Assembly: GCF_014649715.1 (NCBI RefSeq)
Contig: NZ_BMTO01000001.1
Location: 290,664 to 354,326, forward strand
Length of the DNA stretch: 63,663 nt
Reading direction: 5' to 3'
Source: Streptomyces lateritius
GTDB taxonomy: Bacteria > Actinomycetota > Actinomycetes > Streptomycetales > Streptomycetaceae
Shown here piece by piece: positions 17,340-25,678 of this stretch; the stretch's first letter is position 1; every line of letters begins with the position of its first letter. Below the pieces are notes generated by a model. The model was not told where the DNA came from, searched no databases, and was given only the letters and a program-made list of their open reading frames with translations. Both the position numbers and the translations under genes were made by a program.

Positions 17340-18070
17340 GGCTGGCTTTCTCCCTCGGTCGCCGCGGCTTGGGCCTTCACCTTATCCCCCTGGTGGTACC
17401 GGCCCCAGGCGTAGAGGAAGCCGACGGCGAAGCCCACCACGTGCGCCAGGTAGGCGACCCCCGGCCCGGGCCCCGCCGAGCGGGCCGCCAGCCACTGCAG
17501 CACGAACCAGAAGAGGAGCACGATCCAGGCGGGGAAGCGCAAGGGAAGGAAGAAGAGGAACGGGAACAGGCTGGTCACCCGGGAGCGGGGGAAGAGGTAC
17601 AGGAACGCCCCGAGGACCCCCGAGATCGCGCCCGAGGCCCCTACCAGTGTCTGCTCGCTGCCCGCGTGGACCGCCGCGTAGCCGAGCAGGGCCAGGTAGC
17701 CGCAGCCCAGATAGAAGAGGGCGAACCCGACCGCCCCCATGCGCTCCTCGGCCATCGCCCCGAAGACGTAGAGGAACAGCATGTTGCCGAGCAGGTGCAG
17801 CCAGCTGCCGTGGACGAACAGCGCGGTCAGCGGGGTGAGCAGGGCGCGCGGGTCGCCGTTCATCAGCTCGGCGGGCACGACCCCCCAGCGATGGAAGTAC
17901 TCGCTCTGTGACGCGAGGGCCGCGTCCCCCGTCCCGTACCCCGGATGGAGACCGGACACCGGCCCGATCATGAACACGACGCAGCACACGGCGATCAGGC
18001 CGTAGGTCACCGTGGGCCCGCTCCGGGCGCCGTGCCACGCCCCCAGGGCCGTCTCCCGCCAGTCGATCAT
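17336..18070 (-). CDS. Rhomboid-family intramembrane serine protease
   Basis: The 244-residue membrane protein has six to seven hydrophobic helices. Rhomboid hallmarks are H92 and N96 in HLLGNML, the nucleophile S146 in GASGAISG, and H210 in HVVGFAVG, all in the right helices. It would cut transmembrane segments of substrate proteins; substrates are unknown. The start is set at the ATG at 18070, where family-like sequence begins (MIDWRET), although no clear ribosome site precedes it and the frame is open upstream. It is co-translated with the RAM-domain gene. Confidence 0.88.
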   Translation of the reverse strand: MIDWRETALGAWHGARSGPTVTYGLIAVCCVVFMIGPVSGLHPGYGTGDAALASQSEYFHRWGVVPAELMNGDPRALLTPLTALFVHGSWLHLLGNMLFLYVFGAMAEERMGAVGFALFYLGCGYLALLGYAAVHAGSEQTLVGASGAISGVLGAFLYLFPRSRVTSLFPFLFFLPLRFPAWIVLLFWFVLQWLAARSAGPGPGVAYLAHVVGFAVGFLYAWGRYHQGDKVKAQAAATEGESQP

Positions 18071-18227
18071 GGACAGATCATGGCGTAACGGTGCCGAACT
18101 GGACAGAGTGCCTCGCCGTGACATCGGGTACCCGCGAGGCCGTAGGGTTACGGGCAGTACCTCCGCAGTTCGACGGCGCACCGCGGCACCCGCACCCGCA
18201 CCACGCACATGAAAGAGGACGGCACCG

Positions 18228-18470
18228 ATGACGACGGTTCCCCTGCCGACCGCCGAGACCCGCTGGCGCTGCACGCTCTGCGGCAATCTGACCCGGTTCG
18301 ACGTGACCCGCTCCTCCAAGGTCGTCGAGTACGTTCATCTGGACCTCGCGGGCGACCCGAAGGTCGAGGAGCGCGAGGTGGTCAGTGAGACCATCGAGTC
18401 GGTCCGCTGCCGCTGGTGCAACGCCGTGGATCAGATCGAGCTGGTGGACAGGCCGGGCACCGCTTCCTGA
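18228..18470 (+). CDS. Small zinc-ribbon-like protein, 80 aa
   Basis: The 80-residue protein carries two paired-cysteine knuckles, CTLCG (about residues 15-19) and CRWCN (about 61-65), a spacing that suggests one zinc ribbon. The middle is an acidic beta-rich stretch. Function unknown; such proteins often bind nucleic acid or partners. The ATG at 18228 is preceded by AAAGAGGAC. A -10-like TAGGGT lies at 18143-18148. It is followed 34 bases later by the NYN-domain gene and is probably in the same unit. Confidence 0.75.
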   Translation: MTTVPLPTAETRWRCTLCGNLTRFDVTRSSKVVEYVHLDLAGDPKVEEREVVSETIESVRCRWCNAVDQIELVDRPGTAS

Positions 18471-18504
18471 GGGAGCGGTGCGATTGACGATGGGGTGACG
18501 GATC

Positions 18505-19869
18505 GTGGAGCAGCCCGCGCACGGTGGCGAGCCGGCCGGCGCGGCAGGTGACGCTGCCGAGGCGCTCGACCGCCCGCTGCCAGAAGGTGTACGGCGGCGG
18601 GTCGTCGCGCTGGTCTCGGACGCCTTCGGCGGGCTCACCGTTGCCGAGCTTCCGGCACCCCTGCGTCAGTACGCCCGTTTCACCGCGAGCCGGCGGGCCA
18701 AGTTCGCGGGCAACGCCATGGCCGCGGCCCTGGAGAACGAACCGCTGTTCCGGCAGCGGATCGGCGAGCGGTTCAAGGAGGCCCAGCCGGAGCTGGCCGG
18801 GGCCGTCGAGTCCGGCGCCCCGCCCGCCGCCGCCGACCCCGTCGACGTCGCCGCGGCCGCCTACGTCCTGCGTCCCGCCGGCTGGGTCAAGCTCGTCGCC
18901 GCCGCGGGCGAGGAGGCCCTGCGGGCGGACGCCGAGCGGGCCGACGAGGCCGGCCGGCGCGAGCTGGAGCGGCTGCGCGAGGAGGTCGCCACCGCCAAGG
19001 AGCGCGCCCGCGCGGAGACCGAGCAGCTGCGCACTGATCTGGAAGCGGCCCGCAAGGATGCGGAATCGCTTCATCGCAAGCTGCGCAGCGCCCTGAGCGA
19101 CGTGAAGCGCGGCGAGGCGGCCCTGCGTCGCGCCCAGGCGGAGATCGACACCGTCAGGGCGGAGAGCGCCGCCCAGGTCTCGGCCGCCGAGAGCGAGAGC
19201 CGGCGGCTCAAGGCCCGGCTCGGGGAGGTCGAGTCCGCCCTGGAGGCCAGCCGCCGGGCCGCCCGTGAGGGACGCTCGGTGGAGGACATGCGGCTGCGAC
19301 TGCTCCTGGACACCGTCCTCGACGCCGCCCAGGGGCTCCGGCGCGAGCTCGCCCTGCCGCCGGCCTCCGTCCATCCCGCCGACACCGTCGACGCGGTGGA
19401 GCCCGGCCGGATGTCGCCGAAGGACATCGCCGCCCGCGCGTTGTCCGAGACCGACCCCGCCCTGCTCGACCAACTCCTCGCGCTGCCGCAGGCCCATCTG
19501 GTCGTGGACGGCTACAACGTCACCAAGACCGGCTATCCGACCATGCCGCTGGAGAAGCAGCGGCTGCGGCTGCTCGGTGGCCTCTCCACGCTCGCGGCCC
19601 GCTCGGGCGCCGAGGTCACCTGTGTCTTCGACGGGGCGGAGCTGGCGGCCCCGGTGCTGCTGGCGCCGCCGCGCGGGGTGCGGGTGCTGTTCTCCAAGCC
19701 GGGCGTGACCGCGGACGAGCTGATCAGACAGCTGGTACGCGCGGAGCCTCCGGGCCGCCCGGTCGTGGTCGTCTCCACCGACCGCGAAGTCGCCGACGGG
19801 GTGGCCAAGGCCGGTGCGCGGCCGGTCGCGTCCGCTTTGCTGCTGAAGCGGCTTTCGCGCGCATCGTGA
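18505..19869 (+). CDS. Coiled-coil protein with a C-terminal NYN (PIN-like) ribonuclease domain
   Basis: The 454-residue protein has an N-terminal helical region (about residues 1-130), a long Glu/Arg/Ala heptad-rich coiled coil (about 140-260), a linker, and a YacP-like NYN domain (about 325-450). The NYN domain starts at AHLVVDGYNVTKTGYP, with acidic residues there, in VTCVFDGAEL and in VVVVSTDREV forming the expected metal site. NYN proteins cut RNA; the B. subtilis relative Rae1 cleaves mRNA on the ribosome. Start: GTG at 18505. It lies 34 bases after the zinc-ribbon gene. Confidence 0.88.
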   Translation: MEQPAHGGEPAGAAGDAAEALDRPLPEGVRRRVVALVSDAFGGLTVAELPAPLRQYARFTASRRAKFAGNAMAAALENEPLFRQRIGERFKEAQPELAGAVESGAPPAAADPVDVAAAAYVLRPAGWVKLVAAAGEEALRADAERADEAGRRELERLREEVATAKERARAETEQLRTDLEAARKDAESLHRKLRSALSDVKRGEAALRRAQAEIDTVRAESAAQVSAAESESRRLKARLGEVESALEASRRAAREGRSVEDMRLRLLLDTVLDAAQGLRRELALPPASVHPADTVDAVEPGRMSPKDIAARALSETDPALLDQLLALPQAHLVVDGYNVTKTGYPTMPLEKQRLRLLGGLSTLAARSGAEVTCVFDGAELAAPVLLAPPRGVRVLFSKPGVTADELIRQLVRAEPPGRPVVVVSTDREVADGVAKAGARPVASALLLKRLSRAS

Positions 19870-19990
19870 CGCCTGTCAACTACCGGGGTTAATGCCCGAA
19901 TTCTGGAGGGCGCACGGTCAAGTGCCCATCACTGCCTGTGCGGTGTCTGTAAATAATGTGTCGCGTGAGCGAGATTTTGCCCGTGAGGAT

Positions 19991-20020
19991 TTGAACTGAT
20001 CACAAGATGGTCACTAGGGT
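19991..20020 (+). promoter_or_regulatory. Sigma-70-type promoter of the first NlpC/P60 gene
   Basis: TTGAAC (19991-19996), an 18-base spacer and TAGGGT (20015-20020) fit the HrdB-type consensus of Streptomyces. The predicted transcript starts near 20027, leaving a leader of about 100 bases. Confidence 0.6.
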
Positions 20021-20125
20021 CAGGCCTCGAACCTCCGCGCGGTTGATCATCCATCGGGGATGACAGTGGAGGAACCGCCTGCCGCAGCCTGGTTGGGCGG
20101 CTCGAGGAAGAAGGAGCTCGCCTTC

Positions 20126-21157
20126 GTGGCGTCCCACCGTCGTCCCAAGCAGCCGAGCCGCACCCGCGTGACCGTGCTCACCGCGACCGCCGCAGCCGCC
20201 GTCGCGCTCTCCGCCCAGACCGGAGCCCAGGCGGCCCCGAAGCCGAAGATCGACGACGTGAAGTCGAAGGTCGACAAGCTGCACCACGAGGCCGAGGAGG
20301 CCACGGAGCAGTACAACCTGGCCGAGGAGCGGCGCGGCAAGCTGCAGAAGGAGATCGGCGCCCTTCAGGACAAGGTCGCCCGCGGTCAGCAGGAGCTCAA
20401 CACCCTGCGGGACAACATCGGTTCGGTCGCCAGCGCGCAGTACCGCTCCGGTGGCATCGATCCGGCGATCCAGCTCTTCCTCTCCTCCGACCCGGACACC
20501 TACCTCAACAAGGCGTCCGCGATCGACCAGCTCGGCGCCAAGCAGGCCGACGTGCTCCAGTCGATCCAGTCGAAGCAGCGCACCCTCTCCCAGCAGCGTG
20601 CCGAGGCGACGGCGAAGCTCGCCGACCTCGAGGACGTCCGCAAGACCCTCGGCGAGAAGAAGAAGAAGTTCCAGGGCAAGCTCGCCGAGGCGCAGAAGCT
20701 GCTCAACACCCTGACCGCCGCCGAGCGCGCCAAGATGCAGCAGGAAGAGGCGCAGCGGGCCAGCCGGGCCGCGGGCGACCGCCTCGACCTCGGCAACGAG
20801 GTTCCGGCCTCGCAGCGCGGCGCGGCCGCGCTCAGCGCCGCCGCCACCCAGATCGGCAAGCCGTACGTCTCCGGCGCCGAGGGCCCCAACTCGTACGACT
20901 GCTCCGGTCTGACGCAGTGGGCCTACCGCCAGGCGGGCGTCGGCATCTCGCGCACCACCTACACCCAGCAGAACGACGGCGTGAAGATCGGCCGCAGCCA
21001 GCTCAAGCCGGGCGACCTGGTCTTCTTCAACGGCCTGTCGCACGTGGGCCTGTACGCGGGCAACGGCACCATCCTGCACGCCCCCAAGCCGGGCGCCTCG
21101 GTCCGCTACGAGTCGATGAGCTACATGGGCACCTTCCAGTTCGGTGTCCGCATCTGA
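20126..21157 (+). CDS. Secreted NlpC/P60 peptidoglycan endopeptidase with coiled-coil N-terminus
   Basis: The 343-residue protein has a signal peptide (about residues 1-36, ending near TGAQAAPK), a long coiled coil (about 40-220), and a C-terminal NlpC/P60 domain with C259 (SYDCSGL), H306 (LSHVGLY) and H318 as the catalytic triad. It would cut the peptide stems of peptidoglycan, like mycobacterial RipA-type enzymes. The start is set at the GTG at 20126, behind AAGGAG, because its MASHRRP sequence matches the paralogue at 21374; an ATG at 20060 would put 22 residues before the signal peptide. The two genes are tandem paralogues with separate promoters. Confidence 0.93.
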   Translation: MASHRRPKQPSRTRVTVLTATAAAAVALSAQTGAQAAPKPKIDDVKSKVDKLHHEAEEATEQYNLAEERRGKLQKEIGALQDKVARGQQELNTLRDNIGSVASAQYRSGGIDPAIQLFLSSDPDTYLNKASAIDQLGAKQADVLQSIQSKQRTLSQQRAEATAKLADLEDVRKTLGEKKKKFQGKLAEAQKLLNTLTAAERAKMQQEEAQRASRAAGDRLDLGNEVPASQRGAAALSAAATQIGKPYVSGAEGPNSYDCSGLTQWAYRQAGVGISRTTYTQQNDGVKIGRSQLKPGDLVFFNGLSHVGLYAGNGTILHAPKPGASVRYESMSYMGTFQFGVRI

Positions 21158-21219
21158 CGCCTTCGGTGCCTCCCGCGACCTGACGCCCGATCGGGTGGTT
21201 CGTCGCCTCCTCCGCTGAC

Positions 21220-21265
21220 GTGACGCCCCGCCGGTGACCTGTGGTCTCCGGCGGGGCGTCACTTT
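21220..21265 (+). terminator. Intrinsic terminator between the two NlpC/P60 genes
   Basis: GTGACGCCCCGCCGG (21220-21234) pairs with CCGGCGGGGCGTCAC (21248-21262) and TTT follows. A 15-base perfect stem. Confidence 0.85.
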
Positions 21266-21283
21266 GTGTGCCCGGCGTCTTCG

Positions 21284-21313
21284 TTGGACGGCGGGTGATC
21301 ACCGGCTACTGTC
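21284..21313 (+). promoter_or_regulatory. Sigma-70-type promoter of the second NlpC/P60 gene
   Basis: TTGGAC (21284-21289), an 18-base spacer and TACTGT (21308-21313) lie about 60 bases upstream of the GTG at 21374. Together with the upstream terminator this gives the second paralogue its own transcript. Confidence 0.55.
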
Positions 21314-21373
21314 TGCCGCTGTCCGCCGAGCCAGTCCGCGGAGCGTCGAACAGAGCTGAACGGAGCGCGATAC

Positions 21374-22390
21374 GTGGCGTCCCACCGTCGACCCGCGAGG
21401 GTCACCGTCCTGACCGCCGCCGCGGCCACCGCGGCCACGGCCTTCGGTGCCGTCCCCGCGAGCGCCGACCCGGGCGGCACGCCCGAGGCCACCCGGGCCA
21501 CGGTCGACCGGCTCTTCGAGGAGGCCGAACGGGCCACCGAGGGCTACAACAAGGCCGACGAGAAGGCGGACACCCTGCGCGTGTCGGTCTCCCAGGCGCG
21601 GGACAGGCTGGCGCACGCCCAGGAACGCGTCAACCGCATGCGGGGCGCGCTCGGTTCGGTGGCCGGGGCCCAGTACCGCTCCGGTGGCATCGATCCCGCC
21701 CTCGCCCTGCTGCTCTCCTCCGACCCCGACTCCTACCTCGAACGCGCCTCGGTCCTCGACCGGGTCGCCACCCGGCAGGGCGTGGAGCTGAACCGACTCC
21801 GGCAGGAGCGGCGGCGGTTGACCCAGGAGCGGACCGAGGCCGCCGGACTCCTCGCCGAACTGGAGCGCAGCCGCGCCCAGGTCGCCCGGCACAAGCGCAC
21901 CGTCGAGCGGAAGCTCGCCGAGGCGCGGCGGCTGCTGCAGTCCCTGACCGCAGAGGAGCGGGCGGGCTTCGACCGGGACGCCCGGGCCTCCCGCGCGGGC
22001 CGTGACGAGGACCTGCCGCCGCTCGGGGACCTCGGCCCGGCCTCCTCACGGGCGGCCGCCGCGGTGATCGCCGCCCGCAGCGCCATCGGCAAGCCCTACG
22101 TGTGGGGCGCGACGGGCCCTTCCGGCTTCGACTGCTCGGGCCTGATGGTCTGGTCGTACCGGCAGGCCGGGATCAGCCTGCCGCGTACCTCCTCGGCGCA
22201 GCGGTACGCGGGGCGCCGGGTGCCGCTCTCGCAGGCGCAGCCCGGCGACCTGGTGACCTACCGAGGCGACGCCAGCCATGTGGGGATCTACGCGGGGAAC
22301 GGGCAGGTGATCCACGCCCCGTATCCCGGGGCACGAGTGCGCTACGACCCGGTCGGGATGATGTCCCACGTGACGGTGACACGGGTCTGA
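21374..22390 (+). CDS. Secreted NlpC/P60 peptidoglycan endopeptidase, tandem paralogue
   Basis: The 338-residue protein has the same plan as its upstream neighbour: signal peptide (about 1-31), coiled coil (about 40-205) and NlpC/P60 domain with C254 (GFDCSGL), then ASHVGIY and IHAPYPG supplying the histidines. The two share their first residues (MASHRRP) and the central QYRSGGIDPA block, so they arose by duplication. The linker before the catalytic domain is shorter and more charged here. GTG at 21374 follows GGAGCG. It has its own promoter and is followed by the gluzincin-like lipoprotein gene. Confidence 0.93.
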   Translation: MASHRRPARVTVLTAAAATAATAFGAVPASADPGGTPEATRATVDRLFEEAERATEGYNKADEKADTLRVSVSQARDRLAHAQERVNRMRGALGSVAGAQYRSGGIDPALALLLSSDPDSYLERASVLDRVATRQGVELNRLRQERRRLTQERTEAAGLLAELERSRAQVARHKRTVERKLAEARRLLQSLTAEERAGFDRDARASRAGRDEDLPPLGDLGPASSRAAAAVIAARSAIGKPYVWGATGPSGFDCSGLMVWSYRQAGISLPRTSSAQRYAGRRVPLSQAQPGDLVTYRGDASHVGIYAGNGQVIHAPYPGARVRYDPVGMMSHVTVTRV

Positions 22391-22429
22391 CCGTACGACC
22401 GCCCCGGCCGGCCCCGTACGATCGGGAGC

Positions 22430-23668
22430 GTGGCAGGTCAGGGGCGGGAAACGGTGCGACGGGCGGCGGTCCGTCCGCTGGTCGGCCTGCTCGCCGGTCT
22501 GCTCGCCGGAGTGTCGGTCCTCGCCGGCTGCGCGTCCCCCGAGCCCCCCGATCCGGCTCCCCGGCAGATCCAGACGCTGCTCGACCGGCACGCGCGGGCC
22601 GTCCTCGCCCGTGACGAGGCGGCGTACGCGGTGGACCTGGACCCCGCCCTCGCTCCCGCCGCGCTGCGGGAGTTCGAGCACCTGGCCGAGGTGCCGCTCG
22701 GCGCGTGGGGCTACCGGCTCAAGGACGTCGACCGGTCCGGCGAGGGCCGGGCGACGGCCCGCGCCGAGCTGAGCTACGAGATCCGCGGCTACGACTCCGG
22801 CCCCGTCACGACGGAACGCGTCCTGGACCTGACCGAGCGGGACGGCCGGTGGTACGTGACCGCCGACAGACCCGCCAGTGGCGCCGCCCAGCAGCTGTGG
22901 CAGCAGGGGGACGTCGAGGCGGAGCGGGGCCAGCGCAGTCTCGTGCTCGGCGTCGGGCAGTCTCCCGAGCGCCTGCGGGAGATCGCGGCGGCGGCCGACC
23001 GGGCGGTGCCCGTCGTCTCGGCCGCCTGGCCGGAGAAGTGGGCGGGCCGGGTGGTCGTCCTCGTACCGGCCTCGCTGGACGCGATGGGCGGACTGCTCGG
23101 GGCGCCCGCGCCCTCCTACCGGGGCATCGCCGCCGTCACGACCGGCGAGGTGAGCGGCGGGCCGGACGCGCCGGCGGACCGCGTGATCGTCAACCCCGAG
23201 GCGTACGGGGCGCTCGGTGCCTTCGGCCGGCAGATGGTCCTCACCCATGAGACGACCCATGTGGCCACCCGTGCCCACACTTCCCCGGCCACCCCGGTCT
23301 GGCTCTCCGAGGGCCTCGCCGACTGGGTCGCCTACCGGGGCAGTGGCCGCACGGCCGCCCAGGCCGCCCCGGAACTCCGTCGCGCGGTGCGCGCGGGCGA
23401 TCTCCCGGCCGGGCTTCCCGACGACGGCACCTTCGCCTTCGGCGGTGACGCGGACGCCCTGGCGCAGGCGTACGAGGGCGGCTGGCTGGCCTGCGAGCTG
23501 ATCGCCGAGCACTGGGGCGAGGCGAAGCTGATCGCCTTCTACCGGGCTGTGGGCGCCCACCCGGGCCGCGCGGGCTCGGTGGAGAAGGCCCTCCACGAGG
23601 TCCTCGGTACGACCCCGGCGGACTTCACCAGGCGGTGGCGCGCCTACCTGAGCGAGCGACTGGGCTGA
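22430..23668 (+). CDS. Lipoprotein with a gluzincin-type (peptidase MA-like) metalloprotease motif
   Basis: The 412-residue protein has a signal peptide and a lipobox ending at C34 (VLAGC). The C-terminal half carries HETTH (H273, E274, H277) and, 17 residues on, a glutamate in SEGLADW (E294), which is the zinc-binding pattern of gluzincins such as the peptidase MA group. The N-terminal half is probably an NTF2-like or other small extracytoplasmic domain. It would act on the outer face of the membrane; substrates are unknown. GTG at 22430 follows GGGAG. It lies 39 bases after the second NlpC/P60 gene. Confidence 0.8.
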   Translation: MAGQGRETVRRAAVRPLVGLLAGLLAGVSVLAGCASPEPPDPAPRQIQTLLDRHARAVLARDEAAYAVDLDPALAPAALREFEHLAEVPLGAWGYRLKDVDRSGEGRATARAELSYEIRGYDSGPVTTERVLDLTERDGRWYVTADRPASGAAQQLWQQGDVEAERGQRSLVLGVGQSPERLREIAAAADRAVPVVSAAWPEKWAGRVVVLVPASLDAMGGLLGAPAPSYRGIAAVTTGEVSGGPDAPADRVIVNPEAYGALGAFGRQMVLTHETTHVATRAHTSPATPVWLSEGLADWVAYRGSGRTAAQAAPELRRAVRAGDLPAGLPDDGTFAFGGDADALAQAYEGGWLACELIAEHWGEAKLIAFYRAVGAHPGRAGSVEKALHEVLGTTPADFTRRWRAYLSERLG

Positions 23669-23705
23669 ACTCGCCGGGGGCGTCGGCGCCGGGGCGGTGC
23701 GACCG

Positions 23706-24251
23706 TCACGCGGGGTCCTCTGACGAGCCGCCCTCCAGCTCGCGCAGGGCCTCCGTCAGCCACTGCTTCTCCGCCGTGCCGGTCGCTCGGGCGATGCGGA
23801 GCATGCCACGGCGGAAGAGGTCCGGCTCCTCCTCCGCGCGGACCGGGGCGCCGTTCTCGTAGAAGAAGCTGGCCGGTGTGTTCAGGAAGGTCTGCCGACG
23901 GCGCAGGACCGCCGCCTGTTCCGCGCGGTCCGGGAGGAGCCGGAGGAAGGCGAGCAGGGTGAAGAAGCGCTGGCCGTCGGTGATCTCCACGTCCTTGGGT
24001 TCGCGGAGGCGGGCCAGCAGCGCCGCGCGGCCTTCGGCGGTGAGGGAGAGCGTCCGCCGCGGGGCCGCGCTCGTCCCCGGTTCGGTTCGGCGTTCCAGCA
24101 GGCCCGCCTTCACCATGCGGGTGATCGCCGGGTAGAGCGCCCCGTCGCTGACCGGGCGGACATGTCCGCTCAGCCCCTGGATGCGGTCCTTCAACTCGTA
24201 ACCGTGCAGCGGCCTCTCGTACAGGAAGCCGAGGATCGTCAGCTCCAGCAT
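23706..24251 (-). CDS. PadR-family transcriptional regulator
   Basis: The 181-residue protein starts with the PadR winged helix (about residues 1-75). Typical elements are LTILGFLYERPLHGYELKD, SDGALYPAITRMVKAGLL and the wing RTLSLTAEGRAAL. A C-terminal helical domain (about 85-175) is of the Vir_act_alpha_C type used for dimerisation. PadR proteins are usually repressors of an adjacent transporter gene. It is divergent from the MATE gene, and three tandem palindromic repeats in the 99 bases between them are the likely operator. Confidence 0.92.
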   Translation of the reverse strand: MLELTILGFLYERPLHGYELKDRIQGLSGHVRPVSDGALYPAITRMVKAGLLERRTEPGTSAAPRRTLSLTAEGRAALLARLREPKDVEITDGQRFFTLLAFLRLLPDRAEQAAVLRRRQTFLNTPASFFYENGAPVRAEEEPDLFRRGMLRIARATGTAEKQWLTEALRELEGGSSEDPA

Positions 24252-24295
24252 CCGGTCCCCTCTCTCTCACTTGTCCCGGACCCGTCCGTCATGCT

Positions 24296-24340
24296 ACCTC
24301 TTTTCGAGGTGCCTCTAATCGAGGTATCTCGCTTCGAGGG
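24296..24340. promoter_or_regulatory. Three tandem 15-base palindromic repeats, likely PadR operator
   Basis: The units ACCTCTTTTCGAGGT (24296-24310), GCCTCTAATCGAGGT (24311-24325) and ATCTCGCTTCGAGGG (24326-24340) follow each other with no gap. Each is a small palindrome of the form CCTC-N5-GAGG (the third TCTC-N5-GAGG). They lie between padR and the MATE gene and end ten bases before its start codon. Confidence 0.7.
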
Positions 24341-24350
24341 GGCTTGCGGC

Positions 24351-25678
24351 ATGACACATCGACGACCACTCATCCGGCTCGCGTACCCGGTCTACTGCGA
24401 ACTGCTCGCCTCGGTCGCCGCCGGCATCATCACCATGGTCTGGGTCGCCCCTCTCGGCGGGGACGCGGTCGCGGCCGTCGCCGTCGCCACCAACGTCGAG
24501 AACCTGCTCCTCGGCGTCGTCCTCATGGCCGCCTCCGGCACCACCGTCCTCGTCGCCCGCGCCCGCGGCGCCGACGACCCCGGCGCCGTACAGGCCGCCG
24601 TACGCGGCGGCCGGGCGCTCTGCGCCCTGCTCGTCCCGCCCGTGGCCCTCGGCGGCTTCTGCTGCGGGAACCGCTCGCCCGGCTCGTGCTCGGCGCCGCG
24701 GACACCCCCGCCGTCGCCCTCGCCACCGCCTACTTCGCGATCTCGCTCCCCGGGACAGCCGTCTTCTTCGCCACCACGGTCGTCGACGGCGTCCTCAAGG
24801 GCGCGGGCGACACCCGAACCCCCATGCGCCTCGCCTTCCTCGCCAACGGCCTCATCCTGGTACTCGACCCGCTGCTCATCCACGCGTACGGAGTGCGGGG
24901 CGCCGCCCTCGCCACGGTCGTCGGCCGCACCGTCGCCCTCGCCGCCGGACTCCTCGCCCTGCGCCGCAACCCGCTCCTGCGGGCCGCGCGGCCCGCCGGG
25001 CCCGCCGGGCCTTCCGAAGGAACGCTCACCGCCCTGCGCCGCACCGCCACCACCGGACTGCCCATGTCCGTCGACTTCGTCGTGCGGATGGCCGGGGCTC
25101 TCGCCCTCGTCGCTGTCGTGGCCCGGCTCGGCGTGACCCAGGTCGCGGCCTACGGCATCGCGACCAAGGCCATGTACGTCGCGACCATGGCCTTCTACGC
25201 CGTGCGCCAGGCCGCCGCCATCCACACCGCCCACCTGCTCGGCGCGGGCCGCGACGAGCGGCGGCCCGTCGCCCGCCAGGCGCTGCTCCTCGGGATCACC
25301 CTCGGCACCGCCGCCGCCGGCCTGCTGCTGCTCACCGCGGACCTCGTCATGCGCGGCTTCGGGGCGGCCCCGGACGTGGCGGCCGCCGGAGCCCTCCAAC
25401 TTCGCTGCCTCGGGCCCTACCTGGTGCTGATGGCCGGATTCATCGCCCTCGCCGGCGTCTTCGAGGGCAGCGGAGACAGCCCCCGGCTCGCCAGGATCAC
25501 CGTCGTCGGCGTCCTGGCCCAACTCCCGCTCGCCCACGCCTTCTCCGGCCTCGGGCTGCCCGGGATCTGTCTGGCCATGGGCCTCGCCATGGCGGGGCAG
25601 TGCGCGGCCCTCGGCCTGCTGCACCGCCGTACGCCGGGCTCTCAGGCGACCGGCAGGCTCCTCGCCCGCTCCGGCTGA
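24351..25678 (+). pseudogene. MATE-family efflux transporter with a frameshift
   Basis: Two overlapping frames together encode one complete MATE transporter of about 442 residues. The first frame runs from the ATG at 24351 (MTHRRPLIRLAYPVYCELLA) to about 24655. The family sequence then continues in another frame from RLLLREPLARLVLGAADTP to the stop at 25678. The break lies in GGCGGCTTCTGCTGCGGG (about 24651-24668): adding one base there restores a smooth Gly-Gly-Leu-Leu-Leu-Arg reading. The total length of 1328 bases is one short of a multiple of three, which fits a single-base deletion or a sequencing error. The intact protein would export drugs or metabolites by cation antiport under PadR control. 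Its 3' end overlaps the converging GT87 gene by 37 bases. Confidence 0.85.

Noticed and set aside
19870..20125. c-di-AMP (ydaO-type) riboswitch upstream of the first NlpC/P60 gene
   Set aside because: Such switches occur before cell-wall hydrolase genes in Streptomyces, but the conserved GGGGTGAA and CGTCAGC blocks are missing here.
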